In this document: positions 31,326-38,932 of the stretch, piece after piece
Layout: every line of letters starts with the position of its first letter
Numbering within the stretch: the first letter of the stretch is position 1
Source of the DNA: a virus
DNA: 39,116 nt
Strand: one strand, 5' to 3'
Virus record (IMG/VR): IMGVR_UViG_3300034198_022040
Location: 1 to 39,116 of that record
The notes under the pieces: generated by a model
What the model was told of the DNA's origin: nothing
Seen by the model: only the letters and a program-made list of their open reading frames with translations
Database searches by the model: none
Made by a program: the position numbers and the translations under genes

Positions 31326-33068
31326 ATGGATATTAAAAATCTATTGACAAACAACCAAAACCCACAGGCTAAGCTGATGGCTGAAACCCGTGGTCTTCAA
31401 CAAAAGTGGGAGAAGACAGGTCTGCTCGAAAGTTGCCAAGGCATCGAACGTGCTCACATGTCAATCCTCTTGGAAAACCAAGCAAACCAACTTTTGACTG
31501 AAGCAACCTCAACCGGTACTAGTGCAAACAGTGAACAATGGGCAGGCGTTGCTCTTCCATTGGTTCGCCGTGTGTTCGCAGAAATCGCTGCTAAGGAGTT
31601 CGTCTCGGTTCAACCAATGAACCTCCCAAGCGGTCTGATCTTCTATCTAGACTTCAAGTATGGTTCTACCAACCATCTTGGCCACACCGTTGGCGAAAGC
31701 TTGTTCGGTGGTACTCAAAAGAAGCTTGGTTCTACCAACGCAGCAGTAAACGGTCTTTACGGTCAAGGTCGCTATGCGTACTCTGAACGTACCGTTAGTA
31801 GCTCCAACTTCGCAGCAGGCTATGCAACCGTAGCAACTGCAAGCTGGAACGATCTACAATTTGCTGATCAATTCAGCTCTTCTGTTGATCCTGTAACTGG
31901 TGACGTTGCTGGTGTGTTTAAGCTTACCTACAACTTGGATGACAACACCCAAGCTGGCGCAAGCGCAAGCACCGGTAACGCATGGAATGTTGACCTCAAT
32001 GCAGTTCGTTCTTTCCAAGCACAACGTGGTGGAACCGCATTGACCATCCTCAACACCTATGCAACCGCAGTGAACACTGGTAGCTTGGCAAACCCATACT
32101 ATCAAATCAATTTGTTCACCACAACCACTGGTTTGGCAGCAAGCCAAAGCACCTTGCGTTTGAATTACACAATTCAACCTTCGGACAACCTCCGTGGTGA
32201 CTTCGAAGCAGGCAAGACTGCTGGTGAAGGTTCTGGTACTTCAAACAACCAACCTTACCAAAGCATCGATACCGACATCGGTATTCCAGAAGTCAACCTC
32301 GATCTTAAGAGCGAACCAATCGTTGCTAAGACTCGTAAGTTGAAGGCAGTCTGGACCCCAGAATTGGCTCAAGACTTGAACGCATACCACTCTATTGATG
32401 CAGAAGCAGAATTGACTGCATTGTTGAGTGAATATGTTTCGATGGAAATCGACCTCGAAATCCTCGACATGTTGAACGAGTCCGTAACCGGTGTCACCAC
32501 CGAAGCTTGGAGTGCTGCAATTGGTACTGAGTTCACCAAGAGCATCAATTCAACCACCGACGTAGCAACCTTCACTCGTAATGCAAACAGTTCACCAAAC
32601 CGTACTGCATACGTGAAGAGCACTTGGTATCAAACTCTTGGTAACAAGATCCAAAAGGTCTCTAACAAGATTCACCAATTGACTCTACGTGGTGGTGCAA
32701 ACTTCTTGGTCTGTTCGCCAGACGTAGCAACTATCTTGGAATCTATTCCAGGTTACGTTGTGAACACTGACGGTGATCAAGCAAAGTTCGCAATGGGTGT
32801 GAGCCGTGTTGGTAGCTTCGCAAGTCGCTTCCAAGTCTACAAGAACCCATACATGACCGATAACGTGATCTTGGTTGGTTTCCGTGGAAACAACTTCCTC
32901 GAAACCGGTGCTGTGTATGCTCCATACATCCCACTCATCCAAACTCCATTGGTCTATGATCCAGTGAACTTCACTCCACGCCGTGGTGTGATGACCCGCT
33001 ACGCTAAGAAGGTAGTCCGCCCTGAGTTCTACGGCAAGGTCTTGATTGCAGACCTCGACACTGTGTAA
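31326..33068 (+). CDS. gp23: Major capsid protein precursor (T4 gp23-like)
   Basis: The 580-residue protein has the gp23 pattern: a helical N-terminal propeptide, then WAGVALPLVRRVFAEIAAKEFVSVQPMNLPSGLIFYLD, parallel to T4's MVRR...VQPMN region. LLTEATSTG places a probable protease cut after E59, giving a mature protein of about 521 residues. Further conserved parts are AELTALLSEYVSMEIDLEIL, GANFLVCSPDVATILE and FTPRRGVMTRYAKKVVRPEFYGKVLIADL near the end. A TAGGAA site precedes the ATG. The gene uses C-ending codons (aac, ttc, acc, gtc) far more than its neighbours, in line with very high expression. A terminator follows directly. Confidence 0.95.
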   Translation: MDIKNLLTNNQNPQAKLMAETRGLQQKWEKTGLLESCQGIERAHMSILLENQANQLLTEATSTGTSANSEQWAGVALPLVRRVFAEIAAKEFVSVQPMNLPSGLIFYLDFKYGSTNHLGHTVGESLFGGTQKKLGSTNAAVNGLYGQGRYAYSERTVSSSNFAAGYATVATASWNDLQFADQFSSSVDPVTGDVAGVFKLTYNLDDNTQAGASASTGNAWNVDLNAVRSFQAQRGGTALTILNTYATAVNTGSLANPYYQINLFTTTTGLAASQSTLRLNYTIQPSDNLRGDFEAGKTAGEGSGTSNNQPYQSIDTDIGIPEVNLDLKSEPIVAKTRKLKAVWTPELAQDLNAYHSIDAEAELTALLSEYVSMEIDLEILDMLNESVTGVTTEAWSAAIGTEFTKSINSTTDVATFTRNANSSPNRTAYVKSTWYQTLGNKIQKVSNKIHQLTLRGGANFLVCSPDVATILESIPGYVVNTDGDQAKFAMGVSRVGSFASRFQVYKNPYMTDNVILVGFRGNNFLETGAVYAPYIPLIQTPLVYDPVNFTPRRGVMTRYAKKVVRPEFYGKVLIADLDTV

Positions 33069-33093
33069 TAGCAGTTGTTGACATAAATTAAAC

Positions 33094-33124
33094 AAAAAAC
33101 CCCAGTCGCAAGGCTGGGGTTTTT
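33094..33124 (+). terminator. Rho-independent terminator after the capsid gene
   Basis: An A tract is followed by CCCCAG (33100-33105), the spacer tcgcaagg, CTGGGG (33114-33119) and a T run (33120-33124). It is about 30 bases after the capsid stop. The A tract allows it to work to some extent on the other strand too. Confidence 0.93.
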
Positions 33125-33125
33125 C

Positions 33126-33133
33126 TATTTATT
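33126..33133 (+). promoter_or_regulatory. TATTTATT octamer immediately after the capsid terminator
   Basis: Lies 5 bases before ATG 33139 and just past the terminator T run, where a new promoter must act if the next gene is expressed late. No Shine-Dalgarno lies in between. Confidence 0.5.
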
Positions 33134-33138
33134 ACTAT

Positions 33139-34143
33139 ATGACCCAAAATGATCTAAAGCAACTCATCCAAGAAGTTATCAAAGAAGTTATCCAAGAAGC
33201 TTATGAGGATAAAATCAAAGATGCTAAAGAAAGAATGGCATATCTAGCATTGAGAAAGCAAGAAAAGGATTATATTAGCAAGAGCAAGCAAAGCAGTAGT
33301 CCAATCAAGAAGCAACATTATATGGATATGTCTAAGCAAGTATTGGATAAAGCACTTGATATTCTCAGAAAGCATGGCATTGTTGATGAGGCCAATACCA
33401 AAGAATTGCAAAAGCTGGGCTTTGAGCCAGTAAAAGAAGGTCGTATGAAAGACATTGCTATGGATCTTGAAGATCTTAGCGATGACGAATTTACACAAAA
33501 ATATGGACAATCAAAAGCAGAGATTCAAGCTTTGCTTGGCGCACCAGAACCAGATTCTTTGGATGAATCATTTGGTGTGTGTGCTATGAAGTTGACCGAG
33601 AACATTTCGGTCAGCAAACCATTGGCATATCATTTGACCAAAAATCTTTCGCTCACAGAAAACGTATTCAGAACCTACAGCGATGCATATTTTGATTTGC
33701 TCAACGAAGTTCGTGATTTGTATTTTGCCAACAAGATTGAATTGTGCGATGTAGATGCAGAACTAGTGGAAAGCGATCTAGGCAAAAAAGCACTGTTCAA
33801 CGGTCGCACTGTGTATTTGGATGCTCCTATCGAAGAAGCCGAAAATTTGGTGATGGAGTTGAAACATCGTGGCAAGAATGTACATTTGAGCCGTCCATTC
33901 AGAACTCCAGGTGGACCAAAGAAGTATGCTGTGTATGTAAAGAGCAAAGGTGGCAACGTCAAGAAGGTGACATTTGGTGATCCAAACATGAGAAGCAGAG
34001 CTAGTAGCAAAGCACGTCGTAAAAGCTTTGCAGCACGTCACAAGTGCAGTCAAAAGAAGGATCGTACAACAGCAGGTTATTGGAGTTGCCGCAGCCACAG
34101 AATCAAGAGTCTTGGCAACAAGGGACATGGTAAATACTGGTAA
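33139..34143 (+). CDS. Conserved T4-like phage protein with C-terminal FGDPNM/ARHKC motif
   Basis: The 334-residue product begins MTQNDLKQLIQEVIKEVIQEAYEDK, an amphipathic helix with an I-Q-E site. The central domain (LTENISVSKPLAYHL, SLTENVFRTYSDAYFDLLNEVRDLY) and the basic C-terminus (KKYAVYVKSKGGNVKKVTFGDPNM, KARRKSFAARHKCSQ, GYWSCRSHRI) resemble a conserved protein I recall from aquatic T4-like phages, function unknown. The C-terminus has paired Cys and His residues and many Lys/Arg, so nucleic-acid binding is possible. It follows the capsid gene and terminator, suggesting a late or virion-associated protein. Confidence 0.7.
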   Translation: MTQNDLKQLIQEVIKEVIQEAYEDKIKDAKERMAYLALRKQEKDYISKSKQSSSPIKKQHYMDMSKQVLDKALDILRKHGIVDEANTKELQKLGFEPVKEGRMKDIAMDLEDLSDDEFTQKYGQSKAEIQALLGAPEPDSLDESFGVCAMKLTENISVSKPLAYHLTKNLSLTENVFRTYSDAYFDLLNEVRDLYFANKIELCDVDAELVESDLGKKALFNGRTVYLDAPIEEAENLVMELKHRGKNVHLSRPFRTPGGPKKYAVYVKSKGGNVKKVTFGDPNMRSRASSKARRKSFAARHKCSQKKDRTTAGYWSCRSHRIKSLGNKGHGKYW

Positions 34144-34406
34144 TGAATCGTCCCTACAAAGAAACCGCATTGGGCAACAATCAGTACATACGAGAGTTTA
34201 GTGCTGATGCATACACCGATGAGCTAGAGTGGCACTTGGACAAAGAGGACCGCATTGTAGAAGTTATAGAGGATGGTGGCTGGCAGTTTCAACTAGACAA
34301 TGAACTGCCAGTGCCTCTTGTCAACAAAGTGTTTGTGCCTAAAGAAACTTACCACCGAGTATTGAAAGGCAACGGTAATCTTGTGATCAAACTGACCAAG
34401 CTTTAG
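34143..34406 (+). CDS. Small cupin-like conserved phage protein
   Basis: The 87-residue protein has IREFSADAYTDELEWHLDKEDRIVEVIEDGGWQFQLDNELPVPL and ends with VFVPKETYHRVLKGNGNLVIKL, an arrangement of short strands with a conserved WH and YHR that resembles a minimal cupin barrel. Proteins with this pattern are frequent in T4-like phages but their function is unknown. The start overlaps the preceding stop (TAATG), so translation is coupled. Its stop overlaps that of the convergent minus-strand gene by 3 bases. Confidence 0.6.
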   Translation: MNRPYKETALGNNQYIREFSADAYTDELEWHLDKEDRIVEVIEDGGWQFQLDNELPVPLVNKVFVPKETYHRVLKGNGNLVIKLTKL

Positions 34407-35185
34407 TTTGCAAAGAAATCGTTGGTAGATTCAACAGTGTGTTCAGTGACCACTTCTTTGAATCCCGTACCTTTGATGTATGGCAACACTTTGTGTTTCA
34501 AAGATTTGGTTAGACGTTTGTTTTCGATCTTACCACAAATAAACTTGACGTAACGGTGCTTGCCGCTTTCACGCTTGCGCCAGAACGTCTTACCAATGCG
34601 TTCTTTTAGCTTTTCAACATTGTGTGTCTTCCAGCGGCTATAAACGCTTCTGCTGTGAATCCATTTGTAGTTGGGAGGTCCATCCAGACTGACGCTGTAA
34701 TTGGGCATCAGTGCAATGTCTACGTAGTTGTCGCCTTGATACAGAAAACCAGTGGCTTGATAGATGGTGCCACGATGACCTTCTTCACTATCTGCATAGG
34801 TCAGAATGCATTTGACCTCGGGATAGTCTGTGTTTAGACGACGAAAGCTTTCTGCCAAGCAATAGCTTTCAATGTTTTTTCCGTATCCGTCAGCAACCCA
34901 AACTCGGGTCAATTCAAACACGTTTTTGTTTTCCAGCAACGGACTTATGCTTTTGCTGGCACTGCGTCCCACAGCATTACCATATACAATAACACCAATT
35001 AGTTTGGTATTGTATCCACCAAAGAAAGTGCTTTCAACGAGTTCTTTGTAATACACGCCATACGCCACAGTGCAACTTGTCCACTTGTGGGTGTAATGGT
35101 TCTTTTCGATCATTTGTCGAGCTATCTGTTTGGAGATAGGTTCGATATAGACCAAAGATGTATCACAATAACTGGTTTCAGCCAT
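34403..35185 (-). CDS. GNAT-fold, Mom-like DNA-modification candidate
   Basis: The 260-residue protein has an acetyltransferase-type core: YIEPISKQIARQMIEKNHYTHKW, LIGVIVYGNAVGRSASKSI, FELTRVWVADGYGKNIESYCL, ILTYADSEEGHRGTIYQATGFLYQG. The last two motifs are characteristic of the Mom family from phage Mu, which converts adenine in DNA to a carbamoylmethyl-type derivative and protects against restriction. The C-terminal third (WRKRESGKHRYVKFICG) is basic. It is on the minus strand behind the lipoprotein gene. Its stop overlaps the convergent plus-strand gene. Alternative: another GNAT enzyme acting on protein or tRNA. Confidence 0.6.
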   Translation of the reverse strand: MAETSYCDTSLVYIEPISKQIARQMIEKNHYTHKWTSCTVAYGVYYKELVESTFFGGYNTKLIGVIVYGNAVGRSASKSISPLLENKNVFELTRVWVADGYGKNIESYCLAESFRRLNTDYPEVKCILTYADSEEGHRGTIYQATGFLYQGDNYVDIALMPNYSVSLDGPPNYKWIHSRSVYSRWKTHNVEKLKERIGKTFWRKRESGKHRYVKFICGKIENKRLTKSLKHKVLPYIKGTGFKEVVTEHTVESTNDFFAN

Positions 35186-35222
35186 GCAGCTATGATAACA
35201 TTAGATTGATGTTGGTCAACCT

Positions 35223-36173
35223 TTATTTTTTCCAACGCAGCATTGTCTTGAGTTCTTTGATTACGTCTTTATCGGATTGGTCAAGTTCTCGGTCAAAATG
35301 AGACAGTACCTCATCAAGCAACACTGGTTTGCCTTCTTTTGCCAATACTTGAATTTCTTCAATATTGTCAACAAGCTTTGCCAATGTATCTTTGTATTTT
35401 TGCACTTCAACAGATGGTGAAAAACCACTGAAACTGAGTGATTTAGGTGCCAAACCACGAACAATTTGGATTATGGATGCACCAATGATGTTAAATACTG
35501 CAAATGCACCAGCAGCAATAGGATTGCTTGCTGCAAGTAGTCGTAGTACCAAAAAGGCTACGCTGAATATCAATATACCTACGATGCAGGTTGTTACAAA
35601 ACGCTTCAAACCATAAAATACTGCGCCCAGACCAAACCATTTATTGACGTTATCAACAACTACTTTGTTGTTGTCGTTTTCTTCAGCTTGCTTTTTTGCG
35701 ACTTTTGTTAGATCATCAATACGTTTTTGCAACGCAGCCTTTAGATCTTCTTTTTCTTTTTGAATAGTGGCAATCTCCGCATCTTTTGCGGTCAAAAGCT
35801 TGGCACCTTTTTCTCGTTCTTTCTTGACTTCGCTGTTCAAAAGGTCTACAGTTAACTTGATTCTGTTCATTTCATCAACGTCTGGTGATCCAGCAATGCT
35901 GATGATTCTGTTGTTCAACTGTTTGGCAGTTTCAATTTCATTGACTTTGTTGGTCAATGGAACACGGTCTAGGCTGTACCCTACACCAAAACTTAAACCT
36001 GATACTTGTGTTAGTTTTTCTTCGGTATTTTTGGCAATATTTTCTTTGGCTTTTTCAACTGCCTCAGTTTTGGTTGCCATCTTTTTTTGGTTGTCATTTT
36101 TGTTATCTGGAATGATTGTACCGCAACCGTTCAACAACAACCCAATCAACAATATTGATAAAAACTTCTTCAT
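35223..36173 (-). CDS. Phage-encoded lipoprotein with coiled coil and two membrane segments
   Basis: The N-terminus MKKFLSILLIGLLLNGCG is a lipoprotein signal with lipobox LNGC (C17 would be lipidated). After a polar region (20-100), residues 105-170 are strongly charged and heptad-like, probably a coiled coil. Two hydrophobic segments follow, about 192-214 and 218-240, and then a helical C-terminal 75 residues. The family is not recognised. An envelope-spanning role in superinfection exclusion or lysis control is plausible, but this is inference. The lipobox implies a host with a conventional lipoprotein pathway, most simply Gram-negative. AAGGAG lies about 14 bases before the start. It is co-directional with the Mom-like gene 37 bases downstream. 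Confidence 0.65.
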   Translation of the reverse strand: MKKFLSILLIGLLLNGCGTIIPDNKNDNQKKMATKTEAVEKAKENIAKNTEEKLTQVSGLSFGVGYSLDRVPLTNKVNEIETAKQLNNRIISIAGSPDVDEMNRIKLTVDLLNSEVKKEREKGAKLLTAKDAEIATIQKEKEDLKAALQKRIDDLTKVAKKQAEENDNNKVVVDNVNKWFGLGAVFYGLKRFVTTCIVGILIFSVAFLVLRLLAASNPIAAGAFAVFNIIGASIIQIVRGLAPKSLSFSGFSPSVEVQKYKDTLAKLVDNIEEIQVLAKEGKPVLLDEVLSHFDRELDQSDKDVIKELKTMLRWKK

Positions 36174-36176
36174 GTA

Positions 36177-36184
36177 TATAAATA
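36177..36184 (-). promoter_or_regulatory. TATTTATA octamer (minus strand) before the lipoprotein gene
   Basis: In a 38-base divergent spacer, 3 bases before ATG 36173. AAGGAG lies just upstream of it on the minus strand, so here the octamer would be between ribosome-binding site and start, which argues against it being the promoter of this gene alone. Confidence 0.35.
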
Positions 36185-36206
36185 TCTCCTTTTTATACTC
36201 AAACCA

Positions 36207-36214
36207 TATTTATG
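36207..36214 (+). promoter_or_regulatory. TATTTATG octamer at the start of the 2H phosphoesterase gene
   Basis: Overlaps ATG 36212. If it is a promoter, the RNA would begin downstream of that ATG, and translation from ATG 36260 (with AAGGA 6 bases before) would be favoured. Confidence 0.35.
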
Positions 36215-36733
36215 TGTATGCTACTAAACGAAAATAGACATGTTGAAAAAGGATGTTTGATGGCTTACGTCGATCCCACTTACGGACCACGTATCAGTGC
36301 CACTGGACAACGTATTGTTCCGCCGCAAAATTTGTACACCGATCCAGAAGATCCTACTTTTGGCTACGAAAATGAACCACACGTCACAGTGAAATATGGT
36401 TTTGAACCAGATATTGATAAACTTGATGTTGCCCGTATTTTGAAGGGTGTGGCACCATTTATGGTAAAATTAAAAGCACTCAATTTGTTTGAGAATGATA
36501 AATTTGATGTGGTTAAGTTTGAAGTTGATCATCACCCAATCTTGGCAGAATTGCGCAAACGTTGTGATGCGTATCCAAACAGTGACAAGTATCCAGACTA
36601 CAAACCCCACATGACTTTGGCGTATGTAAAGAAGGGTACATTTCCGCATATTCGTGAAGGATTGAATATTGCAGTGCCAATTACACGATTCAAATATAAT
36701 GGACCAAACGGTAAGTATTTTGTTAACCTATGA
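36212..36733 (+). CDS. 2H phosphoesterase (2'-5' RNA ligase/cyclic phosphodiesterase-like)
   Basis: Two HxT motifs define the 2H fold: EPHVTVKYGF near residues 56-65 and KPHMTLAYVKKG near 139. The first motif sits after an N-terminal region with GCLMAYVDP and LYTDPEDPTFGYENEPH, resembling phage 2H proteins I have seen. 2H enzymes cleave 2',3'- or 2',5'-linked phosphates and act in RNA repair or degrade cyclic-nucleotide signals; the phage T4 anti-CBASS protein Acb1 belongs to this fold. The first ATG gives 173 residues, while ATG 36260 with a good AAGGA gives 157. The GCLM segment before the second start looks conserved, so I keep the longer form. The stop overlaps the next start by ATGA. Confidence 0.75.
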   Translation: MCMLLNENRHVEKGCLMAYVDPTYGPRISATGQRIVPPQNLYTDPEDPTFGYENEPHVTVKYGFEPDIDKLDVARILKGVAPFMVKLKALNLFENDKFDVVKFEVDHHPILAELRKRCDAYPNSDKYPDYKPHMTLAYVKKGTFPHIREGLNIAVPITRFKYNGPNGKYFVNL

Positions 36734-36990
36734 TCAAGTTTAGCAAGATTATAGAAAGTCTTGACTTGAAGTGGATCGTGGGGTATATTGATAATTACGG
36801 TGCAGTGCATTTCAAGGCTGTAAAACAAAACGATTCTGTAGATTCTCATAATCAAATTTGGCCTGGTCCACGGCAACAAAAGTGGCGTTGGGTTCCAAGC
36901 GATCCTTATCATATCAACACGTATGGTAATGATTTGGACCCAGAAGATGAAGATAAAATCTGGAAAATAGTGGACCGATATAGAGTATGA
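36730..36990 (+). CDS. Small protein with capsid-targeting-like leader
   Basis: The 86-residue product starts MIKFSKIIES (I-I-E ending at residue 9), followed by a compact aromatic-rich domain: WIVGYIDNYGAVHFKAV, IWPGPRQQKWRWVPSD, and a final helix EDEDKIWKIVDRYRV. No family is recognised. It overlaps both neighbours by ATGA, so it is translated with the 2H phosphoesterase and the CCA-adding-type enzyme. If the leader is cleaved, a 77-residue protein would be released inside the head. Confidence 0.6.
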   Translation: MIKFSKIIESLDLKWIVGYIDNYGAVHFKAVKQNDSVDSHNQIWPGPRQQKWRWVPSDPYHINTYGNDLDPEDEDKIWKIVDRYRV

Positions 36991-38429
36991 TCAAATTTAG
37001 CAATTTATTGAGGGAAGGTGCCAAGGAAAATGCTGCACTGGATTACCTGCAACAACTGGTCCAGAGTGGTCCTTTCAAGGGACGAGTGTATCTTGCTGGT
37101 GGTGCTGTGCGAGATATGCAGCTTGGCAAAGATCCAAAAGACCTTGACGTGGTTGTGACTGGCGGACTCAACGCTGGTATGGACTTTGCAAAGTGGGCAA
37201 CTCAAACCATGGGCAACGCCAGCGATGGCAACCCCGTGTTGTTTCCTACCTATGGTACTGCCAAGTTTACTCTCAAGGGTATTCAGCACAACGGCTTTGA
37301 CCTAAGTGATGTTGACATTGAAGCTGTGGCTACCCGCAAGGAAAAGTACACTGCTGGTAGTCGCAAGCCAGAAGTCAGTGCTGGTGATCTTGAAGATGAT
37401 GTACATCGTCGTGATTTCACGGTCAACAGTTTGCTCAAGGATTTGACCACTGGTGAAATTCTTGACTTGACTGGCAAGGGCAAAGAAGACATTCGTAGGG
37501 GTATTGTGCAAACGCCATTGAATCCCGATGTGATTTTCACAGAAGATCCATTGCGTATGCTACGTGCTGTTCGCTTTACCATGAAGTATGGTTGGGAACT
37601 GCCTATGTTTATGATTCGTGCTTTGAAGCGCAACGCACCACAGTTGAAAAACATTAGTGCCGAGCGTATTCGTGACGAAATGGACAAAATGCTGGTTACT
37701 GGCAGTCCAGATCGTGCAATCAAGTTGTTGCGTATTACTGGATTGTTGAACTTCATCATTCCAGAGTTTAGTGCGGCATACAAGATGACGCAGAACGTTC
37801 ATCACAAGCGAGATGTGTTTGGTCACACCTTGGATGTGTTGAAGGGTACCAATCCAGTATTGTTGCAGCGTTTGATGGCATTGTTTCACGACATTGGCAA
37901 GACTGTGACTCGTAGTGTGACTCCTACTGGAGTGCATTTCTATGGACACGAAGATGCTGGTGCTGACATGACCAGAGACATTATGCGTCGTTTGAAGTAT
38001 CCAAACGAACTGATTGATGCTGTTGTGGCTGGTGTTCAAAACCACATGAAACTAAAGCATGGTGGTGATGACGCTGTGAAACTCAGCGACAAGACTTTGC
38101 GTAAGTTCAAGATTGCATTGGGTGACAAGCTGGAAGATGTGTTGAATGTTATTCATGCAGACAACACTGCTCACAGTGAAGCAAGCAGTATGCCCAATCA
38201 GATTGCGAATGTGCGTAGCCGTTTGAAAGGCTTGGAATCAACTACTCCTAGCGAGCCAAAGCTGCCAATTACTGGTGGCGATTTGATTGCTATGGGATTG
38301 AAGCCAGGTCCAGTATTTAGCAAAATTCTTAGTGCCGTGACTGAAAAGTGGTACGAGAATCCAAACATTACAAAAGATCAAGCTATGCACATTGCTAAAA
38401 GCATTGCTAATTCTACACCAAAAAAATGA
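36987..38429 (+). CDS. cca: tRNA nucleotidyltransferase/poly(A) polymerase family with HD domain and capsid-targeting-like leader
   Basis: The 480-residue protein has class II CCA-adding enzyme motifs: LAGGAVRDMQLGK, the catalytic DLDVVV (D-x-D), DDVHRRDFTVNSLL, and EDPLRMLRAVRF with a following ISAERIRDEM helix. A C-terminal HD phosphohydrolase domain has FGHTLDVL, LFHDIGKT and GHEDAG, as in bacterial CCA enzymes such as that of E. coli. It could repair CCA ends of host or phage tRNAs or tail RNA. The N-terminus MIKFSNLLREG carries the shared leader with L-R-E ending at residue 10. It lies in an ATGA-linked chain beside a 2H phosphoesterase, suggesting RNA repair. Whether it adds CCA or poly(A) cannot be read from the sequence. 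Confidence 0.85.
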   Translation: MIKFSNLLREGAKENAALDYLQQLVQSGPFKGRVYLAGGAVRDMQLGKDPKDLDVVVTGGLNAGMDFAKWATQTMGNASDGNPVLFPTYGTAKFTLKGIQHNGFDLSDVDIEAVATRKEKYTAGSRKPEVSAGDLEDDVHRRDFTVNSLLKDLTTGEILDLTGKGKEDIRRGIVQTPLNPDVIFTEDPLRMLRAVRFTMKYGWELPMFMIRALKRNAPQLKNISAERIRDEMDKMLVTGSPDRAIKLLRITGLLNFIIPEFSAAYKMTQNVHHKRDVFGHTLDVLKGTNPVLLQRLMALFHDIGKTVTRSVTPTGVHFYGHEDAGADMTRDIMRRLKYPNELIDAVVAGVQNHMKLKHGGDDAVKLSDKTLRKFKIALGDKLEDVLNVIHADNTAHSEASSMPNQIANVRSRLKGLESTTPSEPKLPITGGDLIAMGLKPGPVFSKILSAVTEKWYENPNITKDQAMHIAKSIANSTPKK

Positions 38430-38932
38430 ATATCAAAATCAAAGACCTACTAAAAGAAGTCGTCAACGCAGACATCGACAAGATTGCCCAATCATTGGTT
38501 TTCAAGCCAGTGACCAAGCAAAAGCTTGTTTACAAGTTTATTGACGGAGGAGATATTGACAATATGCCTCCACTGTCATATACTGTATCTGACAAGCAAC
38601 AGCCAGTTGTTACTGTTACCAGTGATGGTAAAGAAACGCAATCTGTTGCTGAAAAAGGTGACATCATTTTTAGTGGTGTACACCAAGAAAAGTATACAAT
38701 CAAAGCGGCTAAATTGCCAAAACTATATGTTGGTAATGTTGGTGGCGACATTCATCCAGAACAGTCGCCTCGACAAGTTGCGGTGTATAGTGGAGAACCC
38801 GTGTTGTTTAAGGCACCATGGGGTGAAGATATGATAATTAAGCCTGGGGATTATTTGGTGAAAGATCCAGCAAACACGGGATATTATCGTATTGCAAAAG
38901 CGGAGTTTGAAAAAACGTACAACAAACCATGA
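38426..38932 (+). CDS. Hypothetical protein with capsid-targeting-like leader and PGDY motif
   Basis: The 168-residue protein starts MNIKIKDLLKEV (L-K-E ending at residue 11). The body is beta-rich: VYKFIDGGDIDNMPPLSYTV, then GDIIFSGVHQEKYTIKA, and near the end IIKPGDYLVKDPANTGYYRI followed by AEFEKTY. The last part resembles the small PGDYG-type domain; its function is unknown. ATGA overlaps at both ends couple it to the nucleotidyltransferase and to the next gene. Confidence 0.6.
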   Translation: MNIKIKDLLKEVVNADIDKIAQSLVFKPVTKQKLVYKFIDGGDIDNMPPLSYTVSDKQQPVVTVTSDGKETQSVAEKGDIIFSGVHQEKYTIKAAKLPKLYVGNVGGDIHPEQSPRQVAVYSGEPVLFKAPWGEDMIIKPGDYLVKDPANTGYYRIAKAEFEKTYNKP

